Notes under the pieces: model-generated
What the model was told of the DNA's origin: nothing
Databases searched by the model: none
Seen by the model: the letters and a program-made list of their open reading frames with translations, nothing else
Part shown: positions 17,424-26,407 of the stretch, piece after piece
Layout: the number at the start of each line of letters is the position of its first letter
How positions within the stretch are numbered: position 1 is the stretch's first letter
Assembly (NCBI GenBank): GCA_012513435.1
Contig: JAAZCE010000019.1
Coordinates: forward strand, 62,001 to 126,000
Length of the DNA: 64,000 bases
From: Clostridiales bacterium
Lineage (GTDB): Bacteria > Bacillota > Clostridia > Peptostreptococcales > Anaerovoracaceae
Direction: 5' to 3'
Translations under genes and position numbers: made by a program

Positions 17424-18461
17424 ATGGTATTAAAAACAGTAAAAAATACTATTGAAAAACATAGTCTAATTTCTAAAAACCAACACATTGTAATAGGCCT
17501 TTCAGGAGGGCCTGATTCAGTGTGTCTTTTTAATGTGCTTCTTGAGCTTAAGGAAGAGCTGGGGCTCACCATACATCCAGTTCATGTGAATCACAAGTTC
17601 AGGCCGGGGGCCGCGGAAAGGGACCAGCAGTATGTGGAAGACCTATGCAAAGCTAAAGGCCTTAAGTGTCACAGCTTCGTGATGGATTGCAACAGGCTGG
17701 CCACAGAAGAAGGAATGACCAGCGAGGAGGCAGGTCGGAAGGCCAGATACGATGCCTTTTACAGCGAGGCTTGTCAGGCAGAGAAGGAATTTACAACCGA
17801 GGAAAGGGCTGAAGGCACCCAGGTGAAGATTGCTGTCGCTCAGAACGCCGATGACCAGGCAGAGACTATCCTCTTTCGACTGCTTAGAGGAACTGGAACC
17901 GACGGCCTAGCAGGAATCGCATACAGCAGGCAGGAGCGAGAGTTCACGGTAATAAGACCCTTGCTGGATGTAAGCAGAGATAAAATAGAAGCATACTGCG
18001 AAAAAAACAGGCTGAAGCCTGTAACAGACCATACAAACCAGGAGACTCTTTATACGAGAAACAAAATAAGACTGGAGCTTCTCCCCTACATGGAAAGAGA
18101 ATTTAACGAAAACATTAAGGACACCTTGAATAGATTGGGCAAGATAGCCAGAGAGGATAAGGATTACATTTGGCAGCAGGTGGAAGTGGCTTACAAGGAG
18201 TTGAAAACCCAGGCGAAATTCAGGTCGGAAGCGGGAAAAACCGTGGTGCTTGACAGAGAAGGTCTGAACGCTCTGCATAAAGCCGTAAGGCACAGGGTGA
18301 TACTAAAGGCATTGGGGCAGATAGGACTTACTCAGGACGTAACCGAAGAAAGGCTAAGGGCTGCCGATAAGGTCATAGAGATGTCAAGGGAGCCGAAGAT
18401 AGTTGAGTTTCCTCACGGATATCACATGGAAGTAACACATAAACAGGTGAAATTCAGATAG
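17424..18461 (+). CDS. tilS: tRNA(Ile)-lysidine synthetase
   Basis: The 345-aa N-type ATP pyrophosphatase has the PP-loop IGLSGGPDSVCLF. Later motifs (AQNADDQAETILFRLLRGTG, IRPLLDVSRDKI, TRNKIRLELLPYM) are those of TilS, which adds lysine to C34 of tRNA-Ile2 so that it reads AUA. Many relatives have 420-470 aa, so the C-terminal TilS_C domain is reduced or missing. The start at 17424 gives the canonical MVLKTVKNTIEKHSLI opening. There is no ribosome site and almost no room for a leader after the promoter, so the mRNA may be leaderless. Confidence 0.93.
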   Translation: MVLKTVKNTIEKHSLISKNQHIVIGLSGGPDSVCLFNVLLELKEELGLTIHPVHVNHKFRPGAAERDQQYVEDLCKAKGLKCHSFVMDCNRLATEEGMTSEEAGRKARYDAFYSEACQAEKEFTTEERAEGTQVKIAVAQNADDQAETILFRLLRGTGTDGLAGIAYSRQEREFTVIRPLLDVSRDKIEAYCEKNRLKPVTDHTNQETLYTRNKIRLELLPYMEREFNENIKDTLNRLGKIAREDKDYIWQQVEVAYKELKTQAKFRSEAGKTVVLDREGLNALHKAVRHRVILKALGQIGLTQDVTEERLRAADKVIEMSREPKIVEFPHGYHMEVTHKQVKFR

Positions 18462-18474
18462 GAAGGTGAAAAAT

Positions 18475-18540
18475 ATGTCTCAAAACATTAAAAACGCGCT
18501 TCAACTATTGAAAAAAATTATGTATTATGCTAAAATGTAG
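18475..18540 (+). CDS. Possible 21-codon ORF, perhaps a relic of hpt
   Basis: ATG at 18475 is preceded by a good ribosome site (GGAAGG at 18461-18466) and opens a 21-codon frame reading MSQNIKNALQLLKKIM and ending at TAG 18538-18540. Firmicutes usually carry hpt, encoding hypoxanthine phosphoribosyltransferase, between tilS and ftsH, and this peptide looks like an hpt N-terminus that then breaks off. The ftsH promoter lies inside it. It may be a relic or a short leader peptide; the evidence is thin. Confidence 0.3.
   Translation: MSQNIKNALQLLKKIMYYAKM
18508..18536 (+). promoter_or_regulatory. Sigma-A promoter for ftsH
   Basis: TTGAAA (18508-18513), an exact 17-bp spacer and TAAAAT (18531-18536). 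The start site would be near 18543, about 60 nt before the ftsH start codon. Confidence 0.7.
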
Positions 18541-18603
18541 TGCAAAATTTGTTATAGAACAACAAAAAACTTTAGGTATAGATGATTACTGGGAGGATAA
18601 GCA

Positions 18604-20850
18604 TTGAAGAAAGTAACAAAAAATATTGGAATCTATGTAGCTATATTCGTAATCGTTCTGGCTATGGTGTGGGTATACAACAGTGACTCTCCCTCAGAGG
18701 AGAAGGAAGTGAAAACTTCCACAGTGGTAAAACACCTTAAGCAGGATGAGGTAGAGAGCATAAATGTTACGGATACTAAGCTCACAGCCAAGCTGAACTC
18801 GGGAGAAACCGTATACGCATATGTTAATGGAGCTGTGGATTTGAGCTTCATATATGATAGATATATCATGCCTCAGGTTGAGGACGGAACGCTGAAACTT
18901 GAAAGCGATGAACCTAAGAAGGAATCCATCTTCTTATCACTGCTTCCTACCTTCCTCATGATAGGCATAATGGTATTCTTCTTTATATTCATTATGAATC
19001 AAAGCGGCGGAGGTGGTAAGGCCATGTCATTTGGCAAGAGCAAGGCCAAGCTGCAGAAGGATAGTGACCTGAGGAAGATAACATTCAGAGATGTTGCCGG
19101 TCTTAAGGAGGAAAAAGAGGAGCTTGAAGAGATAGTTGATTTTTTGAGGCATCCTGTCAAATACAATAGCTTAGGAGCCAGAATCCCTAAGGGGATTTTG
19201 CTTGTAGGGCCTCCGGGAACAGGTAAGACCTACATTTCCAAGGCTACAGCGGGAGAAGCGGGAGTGCCTTTCTTTACAATAAGCGGCTCGGATTTTGTTG
19301 AGATGTTCGTAGGTGTAGGTGCGTCCAGAGTTAGAGACCTGTTTGAGCAGGCTAAGAAGAACGCTCCTTGCATAGTCTTCATAGACGAAATAGATGCTGT
19401 TGGACGTAAAAGAGGCGCAGGCCTTGGCGGCGGCCATGATGAAAGAGAGCAGACCTTGAATCAGCTTCTAGTTGAGATGGATGGATTCGCAGACAATGCA
19501 GGGATAATAATCCTAGCAGCCACCAACAGGCCTGACGTGCTTGACCCAGCACTCCTTAGACCGGGAAGGTTTGACAGACAGATAGTAATAGGAATTCCTG
19601 ACATAATAGGCAGAGAGGAAATTTTTAGAATACATTCCAGGAACAAGCCTCTCGACAAGACTGTGAACCCTAAGGTTCTCGCAAGAAGAACTCCGGGATT
19701 CACTCCTGCCGATATTGAAAATATGCTTAATGAGGCGGCACTTTTGGCTGCCAGAAGAAACGGACTTAAGATAAGGATGGAGGAAGTGGAAGAGGCGATT
19801 ACCAAGGTAATTGCAGGCCCTGAGAAGAAGAGCCGCGTAATAAGCGAAGAGGAAAGAAAGCTGACGGCCTACCATGAGGCTGGACATGCCGTGGTGGCTC
19901 ACGTGTTGCCTAAGACAGACCCTGTTCATCAGATAACGATTATTCCTAGAGGCAGAGCCGGAGGATTCACCATGATACTGCCTAAGGAAGATAAATATTA
20001 CGGAACTAAGGAAACTATGAGAGAGCAGATAATACATCTGCTGGGAGGCAGGGTTGCAGAGCAGCTGACCCTTGATGATATAAGCACGGGAGCCAGTAAC
20101 GATATTATGCGCGCAACGGATATTGCCAAGGAAATGGTTACCAAGTACGGCTTCAGCAAGAAACTGGGTCCTGTAAACTACAGTTCCTCCGATGAAGTAT
20201 TCCTGGGCAAGGATTTCTCCACGAGAAAGAATTATTCGGAAGAGACCGCATCGGAAATAGACGAAGAAGTTAAGGCATTGATAGAGGAAGCCTACGATAC
20301 GGCCACCCGTATCCTTTCGGAAAATATAGAACAGCTCAAAACCGTTGCAGAGGGTTTGCTTGCAGTAGAGACTCTTGACAACGATCAGTTTGAGAGACTT
20401 TACAGCGGGCAGACTACACCTGAGGAGCTAGCTGATGAGCTGAGGGTCCAGATGGAAGAGAAGCGGGAAAAGGATAAGGCCGAGGCCGCAGAAGCAACTA
20501 AGATAAGAAAGCGAGAGGCGGCTCTTGAAAGAAAAAGGCTTGAAGAAGCCGCCAGGGCTATAGAAGAACAGGGCAAGAATGCCAAGTTCAAGCCTAAAGT
20601 GATGACCTACAATGACGTGACGAAGACAGCAGAGCCGGTAAAAGAAAAGCCCCCTGTGGAGGATATCGACCTTGATAACATGGATGATTTTGACGAATAC
20701 GATGATGATATCCCTAGTGAAGAAGAGCTGGCTGTCTATGATACTGATTATCTAAAGGACGACGAAGACAGTTCAGATGAAGAAGGCTTTGAAGAAGAAA
20801 GTCTCAGTGAAGAAGATGCTGAAAAGGATGAAGGAAAGGGTGACAAGTAA
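18604..20850 (+). CDS. ftsH: ATP-dependent zinc metalloprotease FtsH
   Basis: The 748-aa membrane-bound AAA+ protease has a transmembrane helix at residues about 8-26, an outer domain, and a second helix at about 113-133. Walker A is GPPGTGKT, Walker B is [12 protein letters not shown], the second region of homology ends [17 protein letters not shown], and the zinc site is HEAGH. It degrades misassembled membrane proteins and short-lived regulators. The C-terminal 110 residues are extra long and very acidic. The start codon is TTG at 18604, chosen because GGGAGGAT lies just upstream and MKKVTKN is a typical opening. Its stop overlaps the next start by one base (TAATG). Confidence 0.95.
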   Translation: MKKVTKNIGIYVAIFVIVLAMVWVYNSDSPSEEKEVKTSTVVKHLKQDEVESINVTDTKLTAKLNSGETVYAYVNGAVDLSFIYDRYIMPQVEDGTLKLESDEPKKESIFLSLLPTFLMIGIMVFFFIFIMNQSGGGGKAMSFGKSKAKLQKDSDLRKITFRDVAGLKEEKEELEEIVDFLRHPVKYNSLGARIPKGILLVGPPGTGKTYISKATAGEAGVPFFTISGSDFVEMFVGVGASRVRDLFEQAKKNAPCIVFIDEIDAVGRKRGAGLGGGHDEREQTLNQLLVEMDGFADNAGIIILAATNRPDVLDPALLRPGRFDRQIVIGIPDIIGREEIFRIHSRNKPLDKTVNPKVLARRTPGFTPADIENMLNEAALLAARRNGLKIRMEEVEEAITKVIAGPEKKSRVISEEERKLTAYHEAGHAVVAHVLPKTDPVHQITIIPRGRAGGFTMILPKEDKYYGTKETMREQIIHLLGGRVAEQLTLDDISTGASNDIMRATDIAKEMVTKYGFSKKLGPVNYSSSDEVFLGKDFSTRKNYSEETASEIDEEVKALIEEAYDTATRILSENIEQLKTVAEGLLAVETLDNDQFERLYSGQTTPEELADELRVQMEEKREKDKAEAAEATKIRKREAALERKRLEEAARAIEEQGKNAKFKPKVMTYNDVTKTAEPVKEKPPVEDIDLDNMDDFDEYDDDIPSEEELAVYDTDYLKDDEDSSDEEGFEEESLSEEDAEKDEGKGDK

Positions 20851-22418
20851 TGAAGGTCACAGTTGCGGATTGCCTGGAATTGGAAGCATTTAAGAATGCA
20901 GAAATTGCAGCGGGGAAAAAGTATCTGACAAACGATGTAAAGAACATTTCTGTACTGGATGTATCCTCCGTCACTGATATTCAGTTTTATAAGGGCAATA
21001 AGACTCATATGCTTATGACGGGATTTCTAGGCGCGAGAGATAACGTTGAAGCCCAGTCAAAGATGGTTCATGATGCAGCAAAACGCGGATGCGCTGCTTT
21101 GATAGTGTATTATGTAGGCAAGGCCGTGAAAAAGCTTGTGCCTGCAGTTGCAGAGATGGCTGAGACGGAAAGGCTCCCGCTTATTGTTATGCCTTGGGAC
21201 GCAGAGCCTTCTCAGGCTATAACGGAGATTATGGATATAGTTCTCTACGGAGATAATTTTAGAAACAGCCTTATTAGCAATACAGTATTTCACCTTCTCA
21301 ATTTCGAAAAGCACGGCAACTTCCAATCGGCATTGAGGGAGGCCGCCATAAACAACGATTTTCAGATGATACTCATGAGCGAGGACTTCAATCCTATTCT
21401 CACGGTAGAGACAAGATACAAGGCGACCATTGAAGATGCCATTAAGCTGGGGAAGGAAAGAAACGTAGAGAACAACACCAAAGCATACACCATGATTGAC
21501 GTCAACGGCGTTCTCACATATTGGGGACCGGTTAGCATCCAGAGCGATAAGTACTATATGTTCATAGTTGACAATGAAGATTCCTATACAGCAGGAGAAA
21601 TAACTAAGCTGGCTGAAATAATCGAGCTTGCTATGGGCATGTGGAAGTATACGCCTGAAAGAGACGCCAAGGCTGAGTTTATCAAGGCTCTCATGCGGGG
21701 AAACAAGAGTCTTGCCTATACCTTGAAGGATGAGGCGAAGATAGAGGCGGAGAAGATACAGTGCGTTTTCTTTTCCAAGGGAATCAACGCCGAGACCGAG
21801 AGCAAGGTATTCACCCAGTTTGAGGATGAAGAAAACCTGAATATAATGAAAATAACAGAGGGAGACGAAACCTACGGAATGATATTGACCCGTGGAGAGG
21901 ATGACCAGGAGGTCAGCGCAAAGAGCAGCTGTGTTCAGCTTTTTAACAAGCTGAAGATAAACAAGAGCGCAAGGATTTTTCACGTTACGGGCTTAAATGG
22001 CATAGAGGGAGCAGGGGACGGATACAGGCTCATAAGCGAAAGCTGGGCCGTAGTGCAGAACGTATTCCCTTACAAACGTGTCTTTACAAAATACGAGCTT
22101 ACTTTGGTGAGCAACTGTATCAACATACAGATACAGGGAGGATTCGTAAAGAAAAATTATACGGAGCTTCTTGAACCCTTCAAGGAGGCCGGGGAAAGCA
22201 AGGGAAAGCAGCTTTTGGAAACTCTGGAGACCTTCGTTCTTGATGCAGGCATGAACAGCGTCAAGACCTCTGAAATAATGGGTATCCACGCCAATACCGT
22301 TCAGTACAGGCTCAAGAAAATCAACGAGATGCTGGGTGTTGAAATTACAGGAAACAGAGTCATACCGGGACTTACTATGGCGCTTGCTCTGAAGAGACTT
22401 GAAAGAGCGGTAAATTAA
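20850..22418 (+). CDS. PucR-family transcriptional regulator
   Basis: The 522-aa protein begins [19 protein letters not shown], a PucR N-terminal ligand-sensing domain (about 1-120) of the type seen in purine and amino-acid catabolism regulators. A GGDEF-like central segment follows, and the C-terminus carries a Fis-like helix-turn-helix of the HTH_30 type (KTSEIMGIHANTVQYRLKKI, about 470-495). It starts on the last base of ftsH and is followed 50 bp later by glyA. A link to one-carbon, purine or amino-acid metabolism is plausible from the neighbours, but target and ligand are unknown. Confidence 0.85.
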   Translation: MKVTVADCLELEAFKNAEIAAGKKYLTNDVKNISVLDVSSVTDIQFYKGNKTHMLMTGFLGARDNVEAQSKMVHDAAKRGCAALIVYYVGKAVKKLVPAVAEMAETERLPLIVMPWDAEPSQAITEIMDIVLYGDNFRNSLISNTVFHLLNFEKHGNFQSALREAAINNDFQMILMSEDFNPILTVETRYKATIEDAIKLGKERNVENNTKAYTMIDVNGVLTYWGPVSIQSDKYYMFIVDNEDSYTAGEITKLAEIIELAMGMWKYTPERDAKAEFIKALMRGNKSLAYTLKDEAKIEAEKIQCVFFSKGINAETESKVFTQFEDEENLNIMKITEGDETYGMILTRGEDDQEVSAKSSCVQLFNKLKINKSARIFHVTGLNGIEGAGDGYRLISESWAVVQNVFPYKRVFTKYELTLVSNCINIQIQGGFVKKNYTELLEPFKEAGESKGKQLLETLETFVLDAGMNSVKTSEIMGIHANTVQYRLKKINEMLGVEITGNRVIPGLTMALALKRLERAVN

Positions 22419-22468
22419 GTGCAGGAGCATTTAAAATAAATAATTAATGTGTGATAAAGGAGAAAAAA

Positions 22469-23725
22469 ATGTATTTTAACTATCTGGAAAAAGCAGATCC
22501 CGAAATTGCCGCATCAATGAAAAGGGAAATCAATCGCCAGGAAACTAAAATCGAAATGATAGCATCCGAAAACTTTGTTAATTACGAGATAATGGAAGCT
22601 ATGGGTAGCGCTTTGACCAACAAATACGCAGAAGGATATCCAGGCAAGAGATACTACGGAGGCTGTGAATTCGTGGATGAAGTGGAAACTTTGGCAATTG
22701 AACGTGCGAAGAAGATATTCGGCGCCGACCATGCTAATGTGCAGGCACATTCCGGAGCTAATGCCAATACAGCTGTTTATCAGGCAGTCCTGAATTATGG
22801 TGATACGGTTTTGGGCATGGATCTTTCAAACGGCGGGCATCTTTCACACGGATCCCCTGTAAACATTTCCGGTAAATCATATAACTTCGTTTCATACGGA
22901 TTGAATCAGGAGACAGAGAAAATAGACTTTGGCAACGTAAGGGAGCTGGCTCACAAGCATAAGCCTAAGCTTATCGTTGCGGGGGCTTCCGCATATCCTA
23001 GAACTATCGAATCAGACAAATTCAAGGAAATCGCAGACGAAGTGGGAGCTATCCTTATGGTGGATATGGCTCACGTTGCAGGACTTGTTGCGGCAGGCCT
23101 CCACCCAAATCCAATGGACTATGCAGACATCGTTACCAGCACTACGCATAAGACCCTTAGAGGTCCGAGGGGCGGACTGATTCTCTGTAAGGAAGAATAT
23201 AAGAAGGCTATTAATTCAGCTATATTCCCAGGAACTCAGGGCGGTCCTCTCATGCATGTGATTGCTGCCAAGGCTGTTTGCTTCAAGGAAGCTATGGAGC
23301 CTGAATTCAAGGTTTATCAGCAGCAGGTTATCGACAATGCGCAGTCTCTTGCAAAGGCGCTTCTTGCAAAGGACTTCGAGCTAGTATCAGCAGGAACGGA
23401 CAATCATCTGGTTCTCGTAAAATTACTTAACAAGCACATCACAGGCAAGCTGGCAGAAAACCTTCTCGATGATGCTAATATTACAACCAACAAAAACGCC
23501 ATTCCTAACGACCCTGAGAAGCCTTTCGTAACAAGCGGTCTGAGGCTTGGAACTCCTGCCATGACAAGCAGAGGCTTTAAGGAGGAGGATGTTGCCAGAA
23601 CGGTAGACGCTATTGCTCTGGTAATAGACAATCCTGAAGATGCGTCAGCTAAGGATAAGGCGCGAGCTATTGTCAAGGAGCTTACCGATAAGTATCCTCT
23701 TCACAAAGAATTTGGCAAATTCTAA
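22469..23725 (+). CDS. glyA: Serine hydroxymethyltransferase
   Basis: The 418-aa fold-type I PLP enzyme interconverts serine and glycine with transfer of a one-carbon unit to tetrahydrofolate. [27 protein letters not shown] and the PLP-lysine segment [13 protein letters not shown] are all intact. The ATG at 22469 follows AAAGGAG at 22456-22462 and gives the standard N-terminus; an in-frame GTG at 22451 is not used. A strong terminator follows, so it ends its transcript. Confidence 0.97.
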   Translation: MYFNYLEKADPEIAASMKREINRQETKIEMIASENFVNYEIMEAMGSALTNKYAEGYPGKRYYGGCEFVDEVETLAIERAKKIFGADHANVQAHSGANANTAVYQAVLNYGDTVLGMDLSNGGHLSHGSPVNISGKSYNFVSYGLNQETEKIDFGNVRELAHKHKPKLIVAGASAYPRTIESDKFKEIADEVGAILMVDMAHVAGLVAAGLHPNPMDYADIVTSTTHKTLRGPRGGLILCKEEYKKAINSAIFPGTQGGPLMHVIAAKAVCFKEAMEPEFKVYQQQVIDNAQSLAKALLAKDFELVSAGTDNHLVLVKLLNKHITGKLAENLLDDANITTNKNAIPNDPEKPFVTSGLRLGTPAMTSRGFKEEDVARTVDAIALVIDNPEDASAKDKARAIVKELTDKYPLHKEFGKF

Positions 23726-23762
23726 CCTATATATAAGGGATTGAATAAAAAGGGAGGAAAAG

Positions 23763-23787
23763 GAGCCTCTTTCAGGCTCTTTTTTTC
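23763..23787 (+). terminator. Terminator after glyA
   Basis: GAGCCT (23763-23768) pairs with AGGCTC (23774-23779), followed by eight T residues. Confidence 0.88.
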
Positions 23788-23820
23788 GTTTATTGAATAA
23801 TGTATACAACCAAAAATCAG

Positions 23821-23849
23821 TTGCAAATCAGGGGTGGTTACTGTATAGT
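23821..23849 (+). promoter_or_regulatory. Sigma-A promoter for the mmdA operon
   Basis: TTGCAA (23821-23826), a 17-bp spacer and TATAGT (23844-23849). Transcription should start near 23856. Confidence 0.65.
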
Positions 23850-23854
23850 GAGAG

Positions 23855-23871
23855 AGGTATGTTATATACCT
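23855..23871. promoter_or_regulatory. Dyad at the mmdA transcription start
   Basis: AGGTAT-GTTAT-ATACCT forms a perfect 6-bp inverted repeat with a 5-nt centre lying on the predicted start site, the place expected for a repressor operator. Confidence 0.4.
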
Positions 23872-23916
23872 ATATATCTAACAAACCATCCAAAATACTT
23901 TAAGGAGGAAGCATAA

Positions 23917-25464
23917 ATGAATAAGCTTGAAGAACTCCGCAGCAAAAAAGAAAAATTCGCACAAGGCGGAGGCGAAAAAAGAATTGAAGCACAGCATGCC
24001 AAGGGAAAGCTTACGGCAAGAGAAAGGCTTGATATTCTTTTTGATGAAGATAGCTTTGTGGAAATCGATGTTTTCGTTAAACACAGATGTCAGAACTTCG
24101 GCATGAATGAAAAAGAACTGCCCGGCGATGGCGTAGTAACAGGCTATGGGCAAATTGACGGCAGACTTGTATTTGCGTTTGCACAGGACTTTACAGTTAG
24201 CGGAGGCTCGCTGGGAGAATATCACGCAGAGAAAATCATAAAGGTTCAGGGGATGGCTCTTAAAATGGGAGCTCCTATCGTGGGACTTCAGGATTCAGGC
24301 GGTGCCAGAGTTGAAGAAGGCGTTGCGCCTCTTTCAGGCTTCGGCAAAATATTCCACAACAATACTATTTCATCGGGAGTTATCCCGCAGATTTCGGTAA
24401 TCATGGGACCTTGTGCAGGAGGGGCAGTATACTCGCCTGCAATTACAGACTTTGTTTTCATGGTAGATAAAACAAGTCAGATGTTCATTACAGGGCCTAA
24501 CGTAATCAAGACAGTAACAGGTGAAGTGGTTACATCCGAAAGTCTTGGCGGGGCTACTACTCACAATACAATAAGCGGAGTTGCGCATTTCATGGGCAAA
24601 AATGACGAAGAGACGCTTTTGATGGTAAGAGAGCTTCTGAGCTACATGCCTTCAAACAATATGGAAACAGCGCCTGTTTATGCCTGCAATGACGATGTCA
24701 ACAGGATGATACCTGAATTTAACGATATCATTCCTGATAATCCTAACAAAGCATATGATATATATGACGTCATCACCAAGATTGCAGATGACGGCAAGAT
24801 ATTTGATGTTATGCCAATGTATGCCAAGAACATGGTTACCTGCTTTATCAGACTGGACGGAGCAACGGTCGGCGTTATCGCCAACCAGCCGAAGTTCGGA
24901 GCAGGATGTCTGGATATCGATGCTTCCGATAAAGCCGCAAGGTTTATTAGAAGATGCGATGCTTTTAACATTCCTCTTCTTACTATTGAAGACGTACCTG
25001 GGTTCTTGCCTGGGACAGGTCAGGAATACGGCGGCATAATCAGACATGGCGCTAAGATGCTTTATGCATACTGTGAGGCCACAGTGCCTAAGATTACAGT
25101 GATACTTAGAAAAGCTTACGGTGGTGCATATATCGGTATGTGCAACAAGGAACTTGGTGCTGATATGGTAATGGCATGGCCTTCCGCTCAGATTGCCGTA
25201 ATGGGAGCAGAGGGAGCTGTTAACATTATTTCTTCCGTAAAGAAGGAAATAAAGGAAGCTGATGACCCTGAAAAGGTTAGAGCTGAAAGGGTTGCAGAAT
25301 ACGAAGAAAAGTTCAATACTCCTTATCAGGCCGCTGAACTCGGCTATGTAGATGATGTTATCGAGCCGGCGACTACGAGACAGAGAGTTATCAGCGCACT
25401 GGATATGCTCAGCACTAAGAGAGAATCATTACCTGCTAAGAAGCACGGTAATATTCCGCTTTAG
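23917..25464 (+). CDS. mmdA: Acyl-CoA carboxyltransferase subunit (methylmalonyl-CoA decarboxylase alpha-like)
   Basis: The 515-aa crotonase-fold carboxyltransferase transfers the carboxyl group of an acyl-CoA to or from biotin. AQHAKGKLTARERLDILFD, GGARVEEGVAPLSGFGKIF, the GPCAGGAVYSPA oxyanion segment and the C-terminal LRKAYGGAYIGMCNKELGAD are typical. It most resembles the MmdA/PccB group rather than the longer glutaconyl-CoA decarboxylase GcdA (about 585 aa). AAGGAGG precedes the ATG. Downstream are a small membrane subunit and a biotin carrier, so a decarboxylase complex is likely, but substrate choice cannot be fixed from sequence. Confidence 0.88.
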   Translation: MNKLEELRSKKEKFAQGGGEKRIEAQHAKGKLTARERLDILFDEDSFVEIDVFVKHRCQNFGMNEKELPGDGVVTGYGQIDGRLVFAFAQDFTVSGGSLGEYHAEKIIKVQGMALKMGAPIVGLQDSGGARVEEGVAPLSGFGKIFHNNTISSGVIPQISVIMGPCAGGAVYSPAITDFVFMVDKTSQMFITGPNVIKTVTGEVVTSESLGGATTHNTISGVAHFMGKNDEETLLMVRELLSYMPSNNMETAPVYACNDDVNRMIPEFNDIIPDNPNKAYDIYDVITKIADDGKIFDVMPMYAKNMVTCFIRLDGATVGVIANQPKFGAGCLDIDASDKAARFIRRCDAFNIPLLTIEDVPGFLPGTGQEYGGIIRHGAKMLYAYCEATVPKITVILRKAYGGAYIGMCNKELGADMVMAWPSAQIAVMGAEGAVNIISSVKKEIKEADDPEKVRAERVAEYEEKFNTPYQAAELGYVDDVIEPATTRQRVISALDMLSTKRESLPAKKHGNIPL

Positions 25465-25475
25465 GAGGTGGCATT

Positions 25476-25886
25476 ATGAGTTTAATGGAATTATTCTCGA
25501 ATCCCGAGACTATGCACTCCCTCAGCATGGGCGACAAGCTCATAGGTGGTTGCATAACTATGCTCATGGGTATGGGTATTACGTTTATTGTACTCTTGCT
25601 CCTATGGGGATTTGTAGGCGTTATGGGAAGAGTACTCAATACAGGCAGGAAGGGAGATAAGGCGTCAAAAGAGACAAGTGCCGCTGCTGCGCCCTCGGTA
25701 GCAGCACCCGTTCAGGCAGCCTCCGATGACAGTCTTATAGCAGTGATTACAGCGGCAGTAGCTGCTTATCAGGGAGCAGGAGGAGCAGGAAATCTGATTG
25801 TAAGAAAAATTAGCAGGGTTTCCGGACAGGTTACCCCTTGGTCCAATGCAGCTAGGGAAGATTGTATTGAAAGCAGAAAGTTTTAG
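25476..25886 (+). CDS. mmdD: OadG/MmdD-type small membrane subunit of a biotin-dependent decarboxylase
   Basis: The 136-aa protein has one membrane helix at residues about 26-48 (MLMGMGITFIVLLLLWGFVG). An Ala/Pro/Ser linker follows, then a C-terminal soluble tail beginning DDSLIAVITAAVAAYQ that ends in a basic RKISRVSGQVTPWSNAAR. This is the layout of OadG/MmdD gamma-delta subunits, which hold the carboxyltransferase and membrane beta subunit together. It starts 11 bp after mmdA, with an AGGAGG site. Confidence 0.85.
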   Translation: MSLMELFSNPETMHSLSMGDKLIGGCITMLMGMGITFIVLLLLWGFVGVMGRVLNTGRKGDKASKETSAAAAPSVAAPVQAASDDSLIAVITAAVAAYQGAGGAGNLIVRKISRVSGQVTPWSNAAREDCIESRKF

Positions 25887-25927
25887 GATATACGGTCAAA
25901 AATATATTATTGAAAGGAAAATACAAA

Positions 25928-26311
25928 ATGAAAAAATATAACATTACCGTTAACGGCACAGTATATGCAGTTGAAGTAGAAGAAGCCGGTGGAAGTGCAG
26001 CATCAGTAGCAGCTCCTGCACCAGCAGCGGCCCCTGCACCAGCAGCAGCTCCTGCACCAGCGGCAGCTCCTGCACCAGCAGCAGCTCCTGCAGGCGGAGC
26101 GGGAACAGTAGCTTCTCCGATGCCTGGAACAATACTTGATGTCAAGGTAAGCGTAGGGCAGGCTGTAAACGCAGGAGACGTTCTTGTTATCCTGGAAGCT
26201 ATGAAGATGGAGAACGAAATTGCGGCACCTGTAGCCGGAACAGTAGAATCAATACCTGCAGCTAAGGGTTCATCAGTAAGCGCAGGAGATGTGCTTGTAG
26301 TCCTTAAGTAA
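25928..26311 (+). CDS. mmdC: Biotin carboxyl carrier subunit (MmdC-like)
   Basis: The product has 128 aa. The N-terminal part KKYNITVNGTVYAVEVEE is joined by an Ala-Pro linker to a biotinyl domain; EAMKMEN holds the biotinyl lysine. The domain swings carboxybiotin between the carboxyltransferase and a membrane decarboxylase. The ATG at 25928, with GAAAGGA upstream, is preferred to an in-frame TTG at 25910. The next gene is coaX after a terminator, so the multi-helix beta subunit that pumps Na+ is not in this operon. Confidence 0.92.
   Translation: MKKYNITVNGTVYAVEVEEAGGSAASVAAPAPAAAPAPAAAPAPAAAPAPAAAPAGGAGTVASPMPGTILDVKVSVGQAVNAGDVLVILEAMKMENEIAAPVAGTVESIPAAKGSSVSAGDVLVVLK
26009..26092. repeat. 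18-bp tandem repeat encoding the Ala-Pro linker
   Basis: Four near-identical copies of the 18-bp unit GCAGCTCCTGCACCAGCA plus 12 bp of a fifth encode the repeated hexapeptide AAPAPA in MmdC. Copy number could vary between strains by slippage. Confidence 0.9.
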
Positions 26312-26320
26312 GAAAGTATT

Positions 26321-26348
26321 TTGGATATTTATATAATTGTGGTATAAT
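26321..26348 (+). promoter_or_regulatory. Candidate promoter for coaX
   Basis: TTGGAT (26321-26326), a 16-bp spacer and TATAAT (26343-26348). The start site would fall inside the terminator hairpin that immediately follows. Confidence 0.45.
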
Positions 26349-26351
26349 AAG

Positions 26352-26376
26352 GGCGGTTTTAACCGCCTTTATTTTT
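26352..26376 (+). terminator. Terminator of the mmd operon
   Basis: GGCGGT (26352-26357) and ACCGCC (26362-26367) flank a 4-nt loop and are followed by TTTATTTTT. Confidence 0.82.
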
Positions 26377-26407
26377 AATTATAAAACCATACGTTAAGGA
26401 GAGAAAT

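Noticed and set aside
21057-21983. Reverse-strand open frame of 308 codons
   Set aside because: It is antisense to the PucR regulator gene and has composition expected of a shadow frame.
26009-26092. Tandem repeat as a mobile or recombination element
   Set aside because: It is in frame and encodes the normal Ala-Pro linker of a biotin carrier protein, a common feature of that family.
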